A stretch of 64,000 bases of DNA from an uncultured Coriobacteriaceae bacterium. Its GTDB lineage: Bacteria; Actinomycetota; Coriobacteriia; Coriobacteriales; UMGS124. The translations under genes were made by a program, and so were the position numbers. The DNA lies in contig UQBS01000008.1 of NCBI GenBank assembly GCA_900539345.1, positions 6,748 to 70,747 of the forward strand, in the 5' to 3' direction. This document shows, one piece after another, positions 43,909 to 52,338 of the stretch (position 1 is its first letter; each line of letters begins with the position of its first letter). Under the pieces are notes generated by a model. That model did not search any database. It saw nothing but the letters and a program-made list of their open reading frames with translations, and was not told the DNA's origin.

Positions 43909-43951
43909 GGCATCTCACGGGCTTGATGATATGCAAACATGCTGGTAGATG
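43909..43951 (+). promoter_or_regulatory. Conserved promoter/operator of the module-1 LuxR gene
   Basis: TTGATG (43923-43928) and TAGATG (43946-43951) are separated by 17 bp. They are overlapped on the left by GGCATCTCACGGGCT, which matches the second copy (48726) at 19 of 22 positions with identical spacing to the -10. The leader to the LuxR ATG at 44184 is about 225 nt. The rest of the 354-bp gap holds only a small CGCCC/GGGCG hairpin near the reductase start. Confidence 0.55.
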
Positions 43952-44183
43952 CATGTATATGCAATGCAATCATCGGGGTCGTATGAGTCGATTGTCGACG
44001 GGTGAGGTTGCATTTCAAGACTCGGACGCCCTGCTGGCTTTCGTTTTTGCATGCTCCACTTAGACGCAACGGCCTGTTTGAGCGCGTGAAAATGTGCATA
44101 ATGGCAGTTGGGATAAAAGTGAGTCTGCGACACGGGGATTGCAGGTTCGTACCGTTTGGTGGGACGTTTATCGGTGAGGTGCC

Positions 44184-45716
44184 ATGGGGACGTTGACTGA
44201 CAAGATTCGTGGCGCACGCGGTGCACTGCTTGGCGCGGTGGGGGTGGCATTTGCTCAGAGTTGGCTGCCGCTTGTTGGGCTCATCGCAGACGGTTATCGA
44301 GCCGGCCTTGATCTTGGGGTATTCGTTGGACCCATGTGGTTTGGCACGGCCGTTGGTTCGCTCGTGGCGTATGGGGGATGGTTCCTCACGGGTAAATATG
44401 CCGGTCGGCAAGGAGGCAGGCGTGCTTCTCTTGAATGCCGCGCGGGCCTGGCACTTGCCTGTACGCTCGTTGGTTGTATGGGACTCGCAGCCACGCGTGG
44501 TGCGGGGTCGTGGGATGGTCCTTTTACATTAGCCTGGCAAGCGGTGGTTTTTGCCGCGAGCCTTGTCACCGCGTTTGGCGGAGGGGCGCTTACCTGTGTT
44601 TGGGTGGGAGGGCGCCACTCAGAGCGGGTTTCTGAGAAAGACGCCCCTTCAAGCTCGGCTGATGTGGTGCTCGGCGGGCTTGCGTTCTCGCTTGTGCTTA
44701 CAGTTCAGTGCGCTCTTGCGGCATGGCTCGGGTCTAACATATGGGCACCCTGCATCACAGGGGTGTTTGCGGTCATATCGTTCGTGCTGCTGGTTGCCGG
44801 CGGGTCGGGTGCCGAGTGCGTGACGACGTCGGCGGATGGCGGCAATGAGCTTTCGATTCGGAAGGCTGGGCGTCCTTTATTGGCGGGCGTGTTGCTGGGC
44901 TTTACCGTATCGCTCATGACCGGTCAGTTCTTGGGGTGCGGAAACGGTACAGCTGACCCAAACACCTGGATGTTTGGACTGCTTGGCGTTGTGTTCGGGG
45001 CCATTGCGCAAATCGCAGTGCACAGGCTGCGTGGCGCGTGGGACCCATTTGTAACCTGTTGGGTCGTCGCGGCCTTGTTTGTTGTCGCCTTCTATCCCAT
45101 GAACGCCGGGAGTGATTTCTCCCTCAAGTTTGCTCTCGCGGTCACGACGCTCGCCTTGTGGTCGGCGGTTGCGGTTCTGCCGTCTACGTTGTCGGCTTTT
45201 GCGTTGAGGGATGGGTGTCGTCCTGCTGTTTGCTGCCTGGCGTTTGTGGTTGGATTGATCGCTGCCGGCACTCTGGGTGGTCCGCTGGGATATTTGGTGG
45301 CTGGATCTGCCTTCGAGGGCTCTTTCGTGCTCGTTTCCGGCGTCTCTTCCATGATCGCGGGATTCGTTTCGCTTACGCTCGTGTTGAATCGTCCGTTGCG
45401 TTTTCGCCACGATGGGGCTGATAGGGCATCGGATATGGAAGAGGGCGCTGCGGGCGATGCCGTTGTTTCGGCTGATGATGTGCCCGATGAAATAGATGCC
45501 CTGGCCAGCAACTGTGCTCTCGTTGCGGATGCGTGCGGCCTGACTCCGCGCGAACGTGATGTGCTTGCCGTGCTTGCGCACGGCTATGACGTTGCCCGTG
45601 TTCAAGAAGAGCTCTGCATTTCCGAGGGGACTGCGCTTACTCACAAGCGGCACATTTACCAGAAGCTCGACGTACATACCCGTGCCGAACTTCTCGACCG
45701 CGTGCGTCAGGGGTAG
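44184..45716 (+). CDS. Membrane-bound LuxR-type regulator, module copy 1
   Basis: 510 aa; ATG 44184 with GGTGAGG just upstream. About twelve hydrophobic segments fill residues 10-400, then an acidic linker and the GerE HTH (LTPRERDVLAVLAHGYDVARVQ ... GTALTHKRHIYQKLDVHTRAELL, about 450-505). Divergent from the reductase at 42192-43829. The paralogue at 48994-52170 is co-linear along its whole length but interrupted by an insertion sequence. This copy ends at TAG 45714-45716, the stop that has been lost in the otherwise unrelated upstream LuxR gene 38861-40507. Confidence 0.9.
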   Translation: MGTLTDKIRGARGALLGAVGVAFAQSWLPLVGLIADGYRAGLDLGVFVGPMWFGTAVGSLVAYGGWFLTGKYAGRQGGRRASLECRAGLALACTLVGCMGLAATRGAGSWDGPFTLAWQAVVFAASLVTAFGGGALTCVWVGGRHSERVSEKDAPSSSADVVLGGLAFSLVLTVQCALAAWLGSNIWAPCITGVFAVISFVLLVAGGSGAECVTTSADGGNELSIRKAGRPLLAGVLLGFTVSLMTGQFLGCGNGTADPNTWMFGLLGVVFGAIAQIAVHRLRGAWDPFVTCWVVAALFVVAFYPMNAGSDFSLKFALAVTTLALWSAVAVLPSTLSAFALRDGCRPAVCCLAFVVGLIAAGTLGGPLGYLVAGSAFEGSFVLVSGVSSMIAGFVSLTLVLNRPLRFRHDGADRASDMEEGAAGDAVVSADDVPDEIDALASNCALVADACGLTPRERDVLAVLAHGYDVARVQEELCISEGTALTHKRHIYQKLDVHTRAELLDRVRQG

Positions 45717-46015
45717 AGGGCTTGGCCTTGCGCCTCGCTCGCTGAAGAAGACCATAGCCGAGCTGCCAACACACCATGTCGCATCAAACGCAGGCTCTTT
45801 GCCGTAACCAGGCATGTCACGTAAAAGAGGTGACAAGGGTTTTGGCTGGTGATAGGCGTTTGGCCCGCTGTTCCGCTTGGGAGACAATGACAGCCGCAGC
45901 CCCTCCTGCGTCGGCGTCAAAAGTGGGCCCAGGAGGGGTCGTCGGGCGACTTGCCCATTGTCCCTCAGGGTCCCGATGGCAGCAAATCGAGTTTCGGAGT
46001 AGTCCCGGGGTCCCT
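45717..46015. other. Non-coding spacer replacing the lost 3' part of the U32-like copy
   Basis: About 300 bp between the LuxR stop and the truncated U32-like gene. Its first 20-30 bases resemble the sequence after position 40450. The rest matches neither module copy and has no frame with recognisable protein features. It appears to be deletion/replacement scar sequence. Confidence 0.5.
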
Positions 46016-46406
46016 TTCGATGTTAGGGCATGCGGCGCGAATCCGCTCGATATGAAAGGGGTTGGCGAGCGTGACCGCCTCGACACCATGGTCTTCGTTC
46101 ATGCGGCGCACGAAAGTTGCCAGTCGCTCGACATGCTCTCTGTCATACCAGGAACTGCCCCCACAGGTTGCGTTCATGGTCATATCGACTCTGACCGCCG
46201 CAAGCATGGATGGTCTTGGCGATGCGCACGAATTCGTCTTCGGTCATGCGGTCGTTTCCGCCGGCTCTGCCCGATCCTGCGATTTCCTGGGGGACGTTGA
46301 GGTACACCTCTCGTACGCGGTTGCCCGCTTGTCCGTTGAGGGCAAGCTGGGCGTCCAGGACCGATGGGTCGCCGTTGTAAGGGAAGGAGAACTCGAGCCC
46401 GGCCAT
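46016..46406 (-). pseudogene. Truncated, frameshifted U32-like gene, module copy 2
   Basis: Begins with the same MAGLEFSFPYNGD start (46406) as the intact copy and runs in frame to RIAKTIHA. There one extra T (GCTTGCGGCGG for GCTGCGGCGG near 46205) shifts the frame, and the next frame continues with VDMTMNATCGGSSWYDREHV to RAACPNIE (46016), where homology stops. About 265 C-terminal codons, including all the cysteine motifs, are missing. A non-functional remnant of the duplicated module. Confidence 0.85.
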
Positions 46407-46418
46407 TTTTGCTCCTGA

Positions 46419-46874
46419 TTAGATAGAGGTGACGGGGGCACCTTCGTCAGATGGGTGAAAGTCGTTGACAAGCGCGGCAAGCGGGGTGCATGCAATCTCG
46501 ATGGTGCCCGATGCGTTGCGGCGAGCGGCGAGCTTGCCATTGGCGACCATGGCGTTCACGCGATACACGCTTATGCCAAGCATTTCGGCGGCCTCTGCGG
46601 CCGTAGTAAAACCCGCGTCGTCGTTGGTCACCTCGACGGCAATGCGGGCCACGCCGAAGGTGATGGGGGGCGCCCACTCGAGACGTTCTTTGGCCTGGTC
46701 AAGCGTGGGCCGGGTGAAGGGCTCAATGCGAGGATAGTGGGCCTCAAAGACGTCTGGGGCCAATTGCAGCACGTAGCCGCCCGGAACTGCGGTTCCGTTG
46801 ATGAGAATGTCCCATCGGGGCATTCCCGTGGTCTCATCGACGCTTTCAATCCAGCTGCGCACTTGATGCGACAT
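46419..46874 (-). CDS. 151-aa protein with excisionase-like HTH, module copy 2
   Basis: 151 aa, same length as the copy at 41594-42049 and co-linear without gaps. ATG 46874 with GGGAGG 5 nt upstream; an in-frame extension to 47063 crosses a terminator hairpin and is rejected. N-terminal unrecognised domain (RWDILINGTAVPGGYVLQLAPDVFEAHYPRIEPF), C-terminal HTH (FTTAAEAAEMLGISVYRVNAMVANGKLAARRN). It has stayed intact although its downstream U32-like partner has decayed, which suggests that its function does not depend on the U32-like protein. Function unknown. Confidence 0.8.
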   Translation of the reverse strand: MSHQVRSWIESVDETTGMPRWDILINGTAVPGGYVLQLAPDVFEAHYPRIEPFTRPTLDQAKERLEWAPPITFGVARIAVEVTNDDAGFTTAAEAAEMLGISVYRVNAMVANGKLAARRNASGTIEIACTPLAALVNDFHPSDEGAPVTSI

Positions 46875-46894
46875 GGGACCTCCCTTTGCCATGG

Positions 46895-46932
46895 AAAAGG
46901 CCCGGCGGCTCCCGTTGGGAAAGCCGCCGGGC
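46895..46932 (-). terminator. Terminator/attenuator between reductase and 151-aa genes, copy 2
   Basis: GCCCGGCGGCT (46900-46910) pairs perfectly with AGCCGCCGGGC (46922-46932); on the minus strand TTTT follows (46895-46898). It sits just before the ribosome-binding site of the 151-aa gene, so that gene is read by partial read-through or from a promoter of its own. Confidence 0.7.
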
Positions 46933-47008
46933 AAAGCGGTTTCACGCAGATGCGTGCAGTGCGGAACATCGAATTTCGCGGGTGGTGACACCGGCAGCGT
47001 GCCTGTCG

Positions 47009-48646
47009 TTACTCCCAGGAATCGAGGTGAGATGCCTCGCGGCCGGCGATGCGGCCTACGCACCAGTTCTCCGACAGGTTCCCTCCGGTGATGGCATAGG
47101 TGTGGCCTGCCATGTTGCCGAACGATCCGGCGGAGTATAGGCGTCCGATGGGCGTGCCGTCGGGGTCGAGCACCTGCGCCTTCTCGTTGCGGCGTGCCCC
47201 GCCGATGGTGTTGCAGACACCGGGGTACAGCGCGATGGCATAGAAGGGCCCCGTCTCAATCGGGGCGAGCTCGGCGCGTCCGAAATCCTCGTCCGTGCCC
47301 TTCTCGCACAGTTCGTTCCAGCGGTCGATGGAAGCCTGCAGCTTGTCAAGCTCCATGTAGTCGGGGTCCCAGGCGTGAATCGCCTCAACGAGCTCTTCCA
47401 ACGTTTCGCCGGTCTTGACCCAGCCGCGTTCCAGCTCCCACTGGTTGTCAACTGACCATCCAGCCCAGCCGCCTAGCTCGGGGTCTAGCCCCGGCGTGGT
47501 GTATCCGATGCCGGTGCCGCCTGCCTCCTTGCTGGCACCGCCAACCGCCGCGCCCAGGCTACCGGCCTTGAAGGCGGTGTCATCGAAGATGAGCCATGAG
47601 GGGATGCGGTCAAAGTCGCAGATCTCCTCGTCAAAGTTTGCATAGGGCTTCCAGCCGCCGTGCGGCATAAAGGTGTCCTCATTTTGCCAACGGTCCCCGC
47701 GGCGGCTCACCTTGATGAAGTTGGGTGCGGGCACGGCAACGGACACGCCGCCGGGGACGATGTCGGGGTCGTCAAACCAGGCATTTTCGCCTCCGCATAC
47801 CTGCTGCATGTGCCATAGGTCGGCTCCGACCTTCTGTGCCATGCCAATGCCGTCGCCCGTGTTGTACTTCCAGCCGTAGAAGCCCTTCATGGGATAGCAC
47901 TTGAGGTACTTTGCCTGCAGGTCGTAGTTGAACTCAAAGCCGCCCGTGCACAGGCACACGCCCTTGCGAGCCTTCACGGCCTTGGGGGTCTCGTCTTCCC
48001 CGATAAGGGTGTAGCAGCCCAGGATCTCCTTGGTGATGGGGTCCTGGATGAGCTCCTCGTCATGGCAGTCGAACAGGATCTCGATGCCGCGGTCCTTGAC
48101 GTGCTGGTCGAGCACCTCGAACGTGGCCACGCCCCAACCGCTGCCCCAGCCGATGTACATCTGGTCAAAGCCGCTAAAAAAGTCATATTCGGCCGTTGGG
48201 GTGTCACCGAGCGTGTAGGCAATGCCGTACTGATCGGCATAGTCGGGGTTCTTGACGGCCTCCTCGGCCCAGGCCTGGCAGACCTCGATCGGCGTCTGGC
48301 CGTGGAAGGCCTCGAAGGCATACTGGGCGGCGGCGTCGGCGTCATGCGGCGCGGTCCATCCTCCCATGCAGATCGAGGAGTTCCCGCCCCCGCGGAACGG
48401 CGACTTCTCAAGGAACAGTACCTCTGCGTTGCCCTCGTCATGAGCAATGAGGCCTGCCCACATGCCCGCTCCGCCGTAACCGATGACCAGAACGTCGGTC
48501 TCATAATCCCAGGATGCGGGCAGCCAAGGCTTGTTGCTGTTGGCCGCCTCGTCGGCATGTGCCGTGGTTGCGGCGATTCCTGTGGCGGCGACTCCTGCTG
48601 CGCCTGCCACGAAACCCCTGCGCGAGATGCCGGTTGTGCCTTCCAT
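47009..48646 (-). CDS. Tat-exported FAD-dependent reductase, module copy 2
   Basis: 545 aa; ATG 48646 with AAGGAGG about 7 nt upstream. Tat signal SRRGFVAGAAG (8-18), Rossmann motif GYGGAG at 56-61, RGDRWQNEDTF in place of RGDRFINEETF in copy 1, C-terminal FAD segment RLYSAGSFGNMAGHTYAITGG. Same length and architecture as the 42192-43829 protein. Residues about 170-280 are nearly identical to that copy at both protein and DNA level, the rest less so. The reading frame is fully intact, although its cognate LuxR gene has been disrupted and its U32 partner lost, so expression may now be off or constitutive. Confidence 0.9.
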   Translation of the reverse strand: MEGTTGISRRGFVAGAAGVAATGIAATTAHADEAANSNKPWLPASWDYETDVLVIGYGGAGMWAGLIAHDEGNAEVLFLEKSPFRGGGNSSICMGGWTAPHDADAAAQYAFEAFHGQTPIEVCQAWAEEAVKNPDYADQYGIAYTLGDTPTAEYDFFSGFDQMYIGWGSGWGVATFEVLDQHVKDRGIEILFDCHDEELIQDPITKEILGCYTLIGEDETPKAVKARKGVCLCTGGFEFNYDLQAKYLKCYPMKGFYGWKYNTGDGIGMAQKVGADLWHMQQVCGGENAWFDDPDIVPGGVSVAVPAPNFIKVSRRGDRWQNEDTFMPHGGWKPYANFDEEICDFDRIPSWLIFDDTAFKAGSLGAAVGGASKEAGGTGIGYTTPGLDPELGGWAGWSVDNQWELERGWVKTGETLEELVEAIHAWDPDYMELDKLQASIDRWNELCEKGTDEDFGRAELAPIETGPFYAIALYPGVCNTIGGARRNEKAQVLDPDGTPIGRLYSAGSFGNMAGHTYAITGGNLSENWCVGRIAGREASHLDSWE

Positions 48647-48725
48647 GCTTTCCTCCTTGTGTGTCTAGCACTTTCGCCCCGGGGGGCGCTGTCGGTTCAT
48701 CATGGTGGCCGATTGTCTTTCCGAG

Positions 48726-48768
48726 GGCATCTCATGAGTTTGATGATGTATAGAGGAGCTGGTAGAAT
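48726..48768 (+). promoter_or_regulatory. Conserved promoter/operator of the module-2 LuxR gene
   Basis: TTGATG (48740-48745), 17-bp spacer, TAGAAT (48763-48768), overlapped by GGCATCTCATGAGTTTGATGAT (48726-48747; palindromic CTCATGAG centre). Conserved in sequence and spacing with 43909-43951. The rest of the 347-bp gap shows only a small GC hairpin near the reductase start (CGCCCC/GGGGCG). Confidence 0.6.
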
Positions 48769-49588
48769 GCCTCTTATTGAGAACAATCCTCGGATTCATA
48801 TGAGATGATTGCGAGATGCTTGGCGTTTTGTTTGAGGTTCGGCCGCGCCGCCGATGCGAGTTTTGAATCATGCAATCGACCCTGCCCGAGTAAAAAGCAC
48901 AGGGAAGAGTGCATAATGGCACAGGAATACGGTGGCTTGCGGTGGGGGTGCGCTGTCCGTGTTGGTCGAAGCGATGATTATCGGCGAGGTGCCATGGGGA
49001 CGCTGGTCAACAGAGTTCATGCTGCAAGCGCAGTGCTGCTCGGCGCGGCGGGAATAGCGCTGGCGCAGAGCTGGCTGCCGCTTATTGGTTTGGTTGCGGA
49101 CGGTTATCGGGGAGGCGACGACCTTGGGACGTTTGCCGGGCCCATGTGGTTCGGCACGGCGGCCGGCTTGCTTGGGGCATATGCGGGATGGTTTGTCTTG
49201 GTTGGCCGTGCCGGGAGGTCATGCGAGAAGCGGGAGGCCTCACATGAGCGCCCCGCAGGCTTGGCGCTCGCCTGCGTGCTCGTTGGTTGCATGGCGCTTG
49301 CCGCCACGCGCGGCGCGGGAACGTGGACGGGTCCGCTCACGTTTGTCTGGCAGGTCGCCGTGTTTGCCGGGAGCTTCATTACTGCGTTCGGCGGAGGGGC
49401 GCTTACGTGTGTCTGGGTCGGCCGATGCCATGCGGTAGGGGGTGTTCCCATAGCAATGTCAAGGACCCCTTCGAATAAAAGAGGGCGACCTTTGCATGAT
49501 CCGATGGACGGGCCGAGGCCATGCGGCAGCCACCCCGCCGCACCTCGCCGCGGGGCCATCGTTCCGCCGCGCTGTTCTCATGCCCGCC

Positions 49589-50806
49589 CTACCTGGGCTC
49601 GTAGGGCCTCACGTCGCGCATGACCGCGTAGATCACCTTCAACCTCTTGCGGGCCGTCGCCTTCAGCGCCGCGGTGTGCCTCATGCCCCTCGACCGGCAG
49701 GCCCTGTAGTACCTCCCGAACTCGTTGTCGGACCTGACCAGGGAGAGGCACGTGAAGATGAGCAGGTTCTTGAGGCAGCGGTTGCCCTCGGGCGAGGGGG
49801 ACGTCGAGTTTATCGTCGCGCCCGACCGGGTGTCGCGCGGCGTCAGCCCGCAGTAGCTCGCGAGCTTGTCGTTGCCGGCGAACGCGCCGACCTGCACGGC
49901 CGCGACGAGCTGGGCGGCAGTGGAGCGCCCGACGCCCGGCACGGTGAGGAGGCACCGGTAGGTCTCGTCGCCCTCGACCTCCTTCGCCACCAGGTCGGAG
50001 AGCTCGTCGACGTCGGCCTCGATCGCGCGGAGCCTCCTGGCCGGCATCGGTATGGTGCGCGCCTCGCTGCGCACCTGCTCCTCGGTGGGCCTCGTCGCCC
50101 GCGACAGGCTCTCCCAGAGCCCGGCGAGCTCCTCCTCGCCGGCGCCCCTCGCGACCCTCGCGAGCCTGCCCTTGCCCGCGTCGAGCACCTGCCAGGGGCC
50201 GCCCAGCCTCTCCAGCACGTCGAGCTGCCAGGGGCGGGAGAAGTCGACCAGCCTTTCGAAGGCCGCGTTGGACTCCACGAGCGCCGCCCTTATGCGGTTC
50301 TTCACCTGTGTGGACTGTTTCACCGAGAAGGCCAGCTGCGACCTCAGGCGCCTTGCCCCCTCAAGGCCGTCGTCCTCCCTCGGCACCGGCAGCAGCGACT
50401 GCGGCATGCCGGCCGCGGCGGCCGCGATCACCTCGGCGTCCTTGGCGTCGTTCTTGGCGACCCCGGGGAAGAGCTCGCGCGCCTTCTTCTCCCTCTTGCC
50501 CGTGATGTAGGCGACGTCGCACCCGGCGGCCAGGGCGCGCCTCACCACGACCGTGCCGATGTTGCGGCGCTGGTCGACGACCACCAGGCACGCCCCCGGC
50601 TCGCACCCGGCGGTCTCGAGGGCCCGCGCGACGAAGGCGTCGACGGCGGCCTCGTCGTTGTCGACCCTGAGGGCGAGGACCCTGCGCCCCGAGCCGGTCC
50701 TGGCGTGGGCCGCATGGAAGCGCTTGCCGACGTCGAAGCCGACGAAGAGCCTGTAGCGGGGGTACTCGGTCCCTGCCTCGAGGCAGGCCTGCGGGGTCAT
50801 GAACAT
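49589..50806 (-). CDS. IS110-family transposase (DEDD recombinase)
   Basis: 405 aa, normal length. N-terminal RuvC-like DEDD_Tnp_IS110 domain (FVGFDVGKRFHAAHA near 20-35, VVVDQRRNIG near 75, KNDAKDAEVIAAAAA near 117), a coiled linker, and the C-terminal Transposase_20 domain (LLTVPGVGRSTAAQLVAAV near 290, FAGNDKLASYCGLTPRDTRSG near 312). Catalyses site-specific excision and insertion through a circular intermediate. For IS621-type members this is guided by a bridge RNA from the element's own non-coding end. Intact reading frame, so probably active. Confidence 0.93.
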   Translation of the reverse strand: MFMTPQACLEAGTEYPRYRLFVGFDVGKRFHAAHARTGSGRRVLALRVDNDEAAVDAFVARALETAGCEPGACLVVVDQRRNIGTVVVRRALAAGCDVAYITGKREKKARELFPGVAKNDAKDAEVIAAAAAGMPQSLLPVPREDDGLEGARRLRSQLAFSVKQSTQVKNRIRAALVESNAAFERLVDFSRPWQLDVLERLGGPWQVLDAGKGRLARVARGAGEEELAGLWESLSRATRPTEEQVRSEARTIPMPARRLRAIEADVDELSDLVAKEVEGDETYRCLLTVPGVGRSTAAQLVAAVQVGAFAGNDKLASYCGLTPRDTRSGATINSTSPSPEGNRCLKNLLIFTCLSLVRSDNEFGRYYRACRSRGMRHTAALKATARKRLKVIYAVMRDVRPYEPR

Positions 50807-51120
50807 GGTGGTATCCTTCCAAGCGTGTCCGCAAACGCACCCGGCCGAGACGCCCGCCCAGCAACACCCACATCACCAGCCGCGGCGGGTCTGGAAGCTT
50901 CGCCCGGCATGTTCCCATCGGTCGTCTTAGGCGGACATGCCGCCCGCGCCGGCAACACCCCCGAGGCCTTCGGAAGAGGCAGGGCAAAAGGGCCGTGCGC
51001 GGGCGGCCGGTCGGGTCGCCCAAAGGGCCTCCCAAACATACATCTCTTCGTCAAGAAATGAATAGGGACAGGCCCTCAGGAGCCTGTCCCAACTGTAATG
51101 GGGCGCAAGAAGGTGCCCTG
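50807..51120 (-). ncRNA. Candidate bridge RNA region of the IS110 element
   Basis: Non-coding end of about 314 nt upstream of the transposase, the place where IS110-group elements encode the bridge RNA that pairs with target and donor DNA. It contains obvious stem-forming segments, for example GGGACAGG/CCTGTCCC at 51064-51091. I could not assign the target- and donor-binding loops by eye. Location is established for the family; presence and limits in this element are inference. Confidence 0.4.
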
Positions 51121-52215
51121 TCGAGTATTGGGGACACGGTGATTGGCGGACTCGCGTTTTCATTTGTGCTCACGGCTCAATGCACGCTTTCGGCCTTTTT
51201 GGGTTCGAGTGTGTGGACGCCGTGCGTTACGGGCGTGTTCTCGGTGGCTTCATATATGATGCTGTCTACGACGCCGGGCATTGATTGCGCGGGAGAGCAA
51301 GCGCCTGCCGTCCGAATTGTTTGGCGCCCCCTTCTCGCGGGCGCATTGCTGGGTTTTACCGTGATGCTCATGCTGGGTCAATTTTTAGGTTGCGGGCATG
51401 GCAAGGCTAACCCCAACACCTGGATGTTCGGGTTTTTCGGCGTTGCCTTTGCAGCCATTGCCCAGATTGCGGTGCGAAGACTGCGCGGTACCTGGGATCC
51501 CTTCGTGGCTTGCTGGCCCGTCGCATCCCTGATCGTTGTCGCCTTTTATCCTATGAATGCGGGAAGCGATTTTTCGCTCAAGTTCGCCGTTGCGGTTACG
51601 ACGTTTGCATTGTGGTCGGCAGCGGCGGTCCTTCCGTCCACATTGTCCGCTTTCGCCCTTAAGGACGGGTCTCGTCCAGCCGCATGTTGCCTGGCATTCT
51701 CAATCGGACTTGTCGCGGCCGGCGCCGCGGGCGGACCTTTGGGTTATTTCGCGGCCATGACGTCTTTTGAAGACAAATTCGTGCTCGTTTCGGCGGTATG
51801 CTCCATGGTTTTGGGATTCGTGGCGCTTACGCTCGTGCTTAACCGCCCCCTGCGTTTCAGCCGCGACGAGGTCGAAGCGGCGCCTGATGCCCCGGGTGCC
51901 TTCTTGGGCAAAACCGAAGCGCCGGCTACGCAGGTGCTCGATGGGAGCGATGGCCTGGCCCATGCATGCACTCTCATAGCGAGCGAATGCGGGCTTACTC
52001 CGCGCGAGTGCGATGTGTTCGCCGTGCTCGCCCGGGGTTACGATGTTGCGCGTGTGCAGGAGGAACTCAGCATTTCCGAGGGAACGGCATTGACGCACAA
52101 GCGCCATATTTATCAAAAACTTGGCGTTCATACCCGTGCCGAACTGCTTGATCGGGTGAGGGAGAAATGATGGCCGTTGAGTCTCGCCCATGCGTCGAGC
52201 AGGCCAAAAAGCAGG

Positions 52216-52329
52216 CTATACCGCCCCCCCGCCCGCCTGCTTCTCGTCGGGCAGCTCCATGAACTCGCGCTGGGAGTGCACGCCGCACTTGGTGTAGATG
52301 CTGAGGGCGTGGGTATTGCTGGCGATACG
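52216..52329 (-). pseudogene. C-terminal HTH remnant of another LuxR regulator
   Basis: 37 codons beginning just 9 bp after the stop of the intact LuxR gene 52339-53826. They read ASNTHALSIYTKCGVHSQREFMEL and end at TAG 52216. This is the recognition-helix end and dimerisation helix of a GerE domain (compare RHIYEKCGVHSRAEL in 38861-40507). It is probably the tail of a displaced or duplicated LuxR gene left behind by recombination. Confidence 0.7.
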
Positions 52330-52338
52330 CGGATGACC

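Larger units (their letters stand above)
49471..51120 (-). mobile_element. IS110-family insertion sequence, about 1650 bp
   Basis: Bounded by TCGA at 49471-49474 and 51121-51124; a single TCGA is present in the reconstructed empty site. No terminal inverted repeats, as expected for IS110. One transposase gene on the minus strand, a short non-coding right end of about 114 bp and a long left end of about 314 bp upstream of the transposase. The element is visibly more GC-rich and has a different codon style (CTC/CTG, GGC, CGC nearly exclusive) than its surroundings, so it was probably acquired from another high-GC host. Confidence 0.88.
48994..52170 (+). pseudogene. Membrane LuxR-type regulator split by an IS110-family element
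   Basis: The 5' part (48994-49474) encodes MGTLVNRVHAASAVLLGAAG ... FGGGALTCVWVG and the 3' part (51125-52170) continues IGGLAFSFVLTAQCTL ... to the GerE HTH (LTPRECDVFAVLARGYDVARVQ ... HTRAELLDRVREK). Removing 49475-51124, or equivalently one copy of TCGA plus the element, gives exactly 1527 nt: 509 codons and a 508-aa product co-linear with the 510-aa paralogue at 44184. The junction reads TPSSIGDTVIGG against APSSSADVVLGG. Hence a clean, recent insertional knock-out of the regulator of the 47009-48646 reductase. The 5' fragment can still yield a short membrane protein. The 3' fragment retains open reading and might express HTH plus part of the membrane domain. Confidence 0.92.

Noticed and set aside
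45776..46300. 174-residue plus-strand open frame over the decayed U32-like gene
   Set aside because: It is antisense to recognisable U32 homology and has no ribosome-binding site or family features.
49496..51061. 521-residue open frame antisense to the IS110 transposase
   Set aside because: The opposite strand encodes a complete IS110 recombinase with catalytic motifs; the antisense product is Arg/Pro-rich nonsense.
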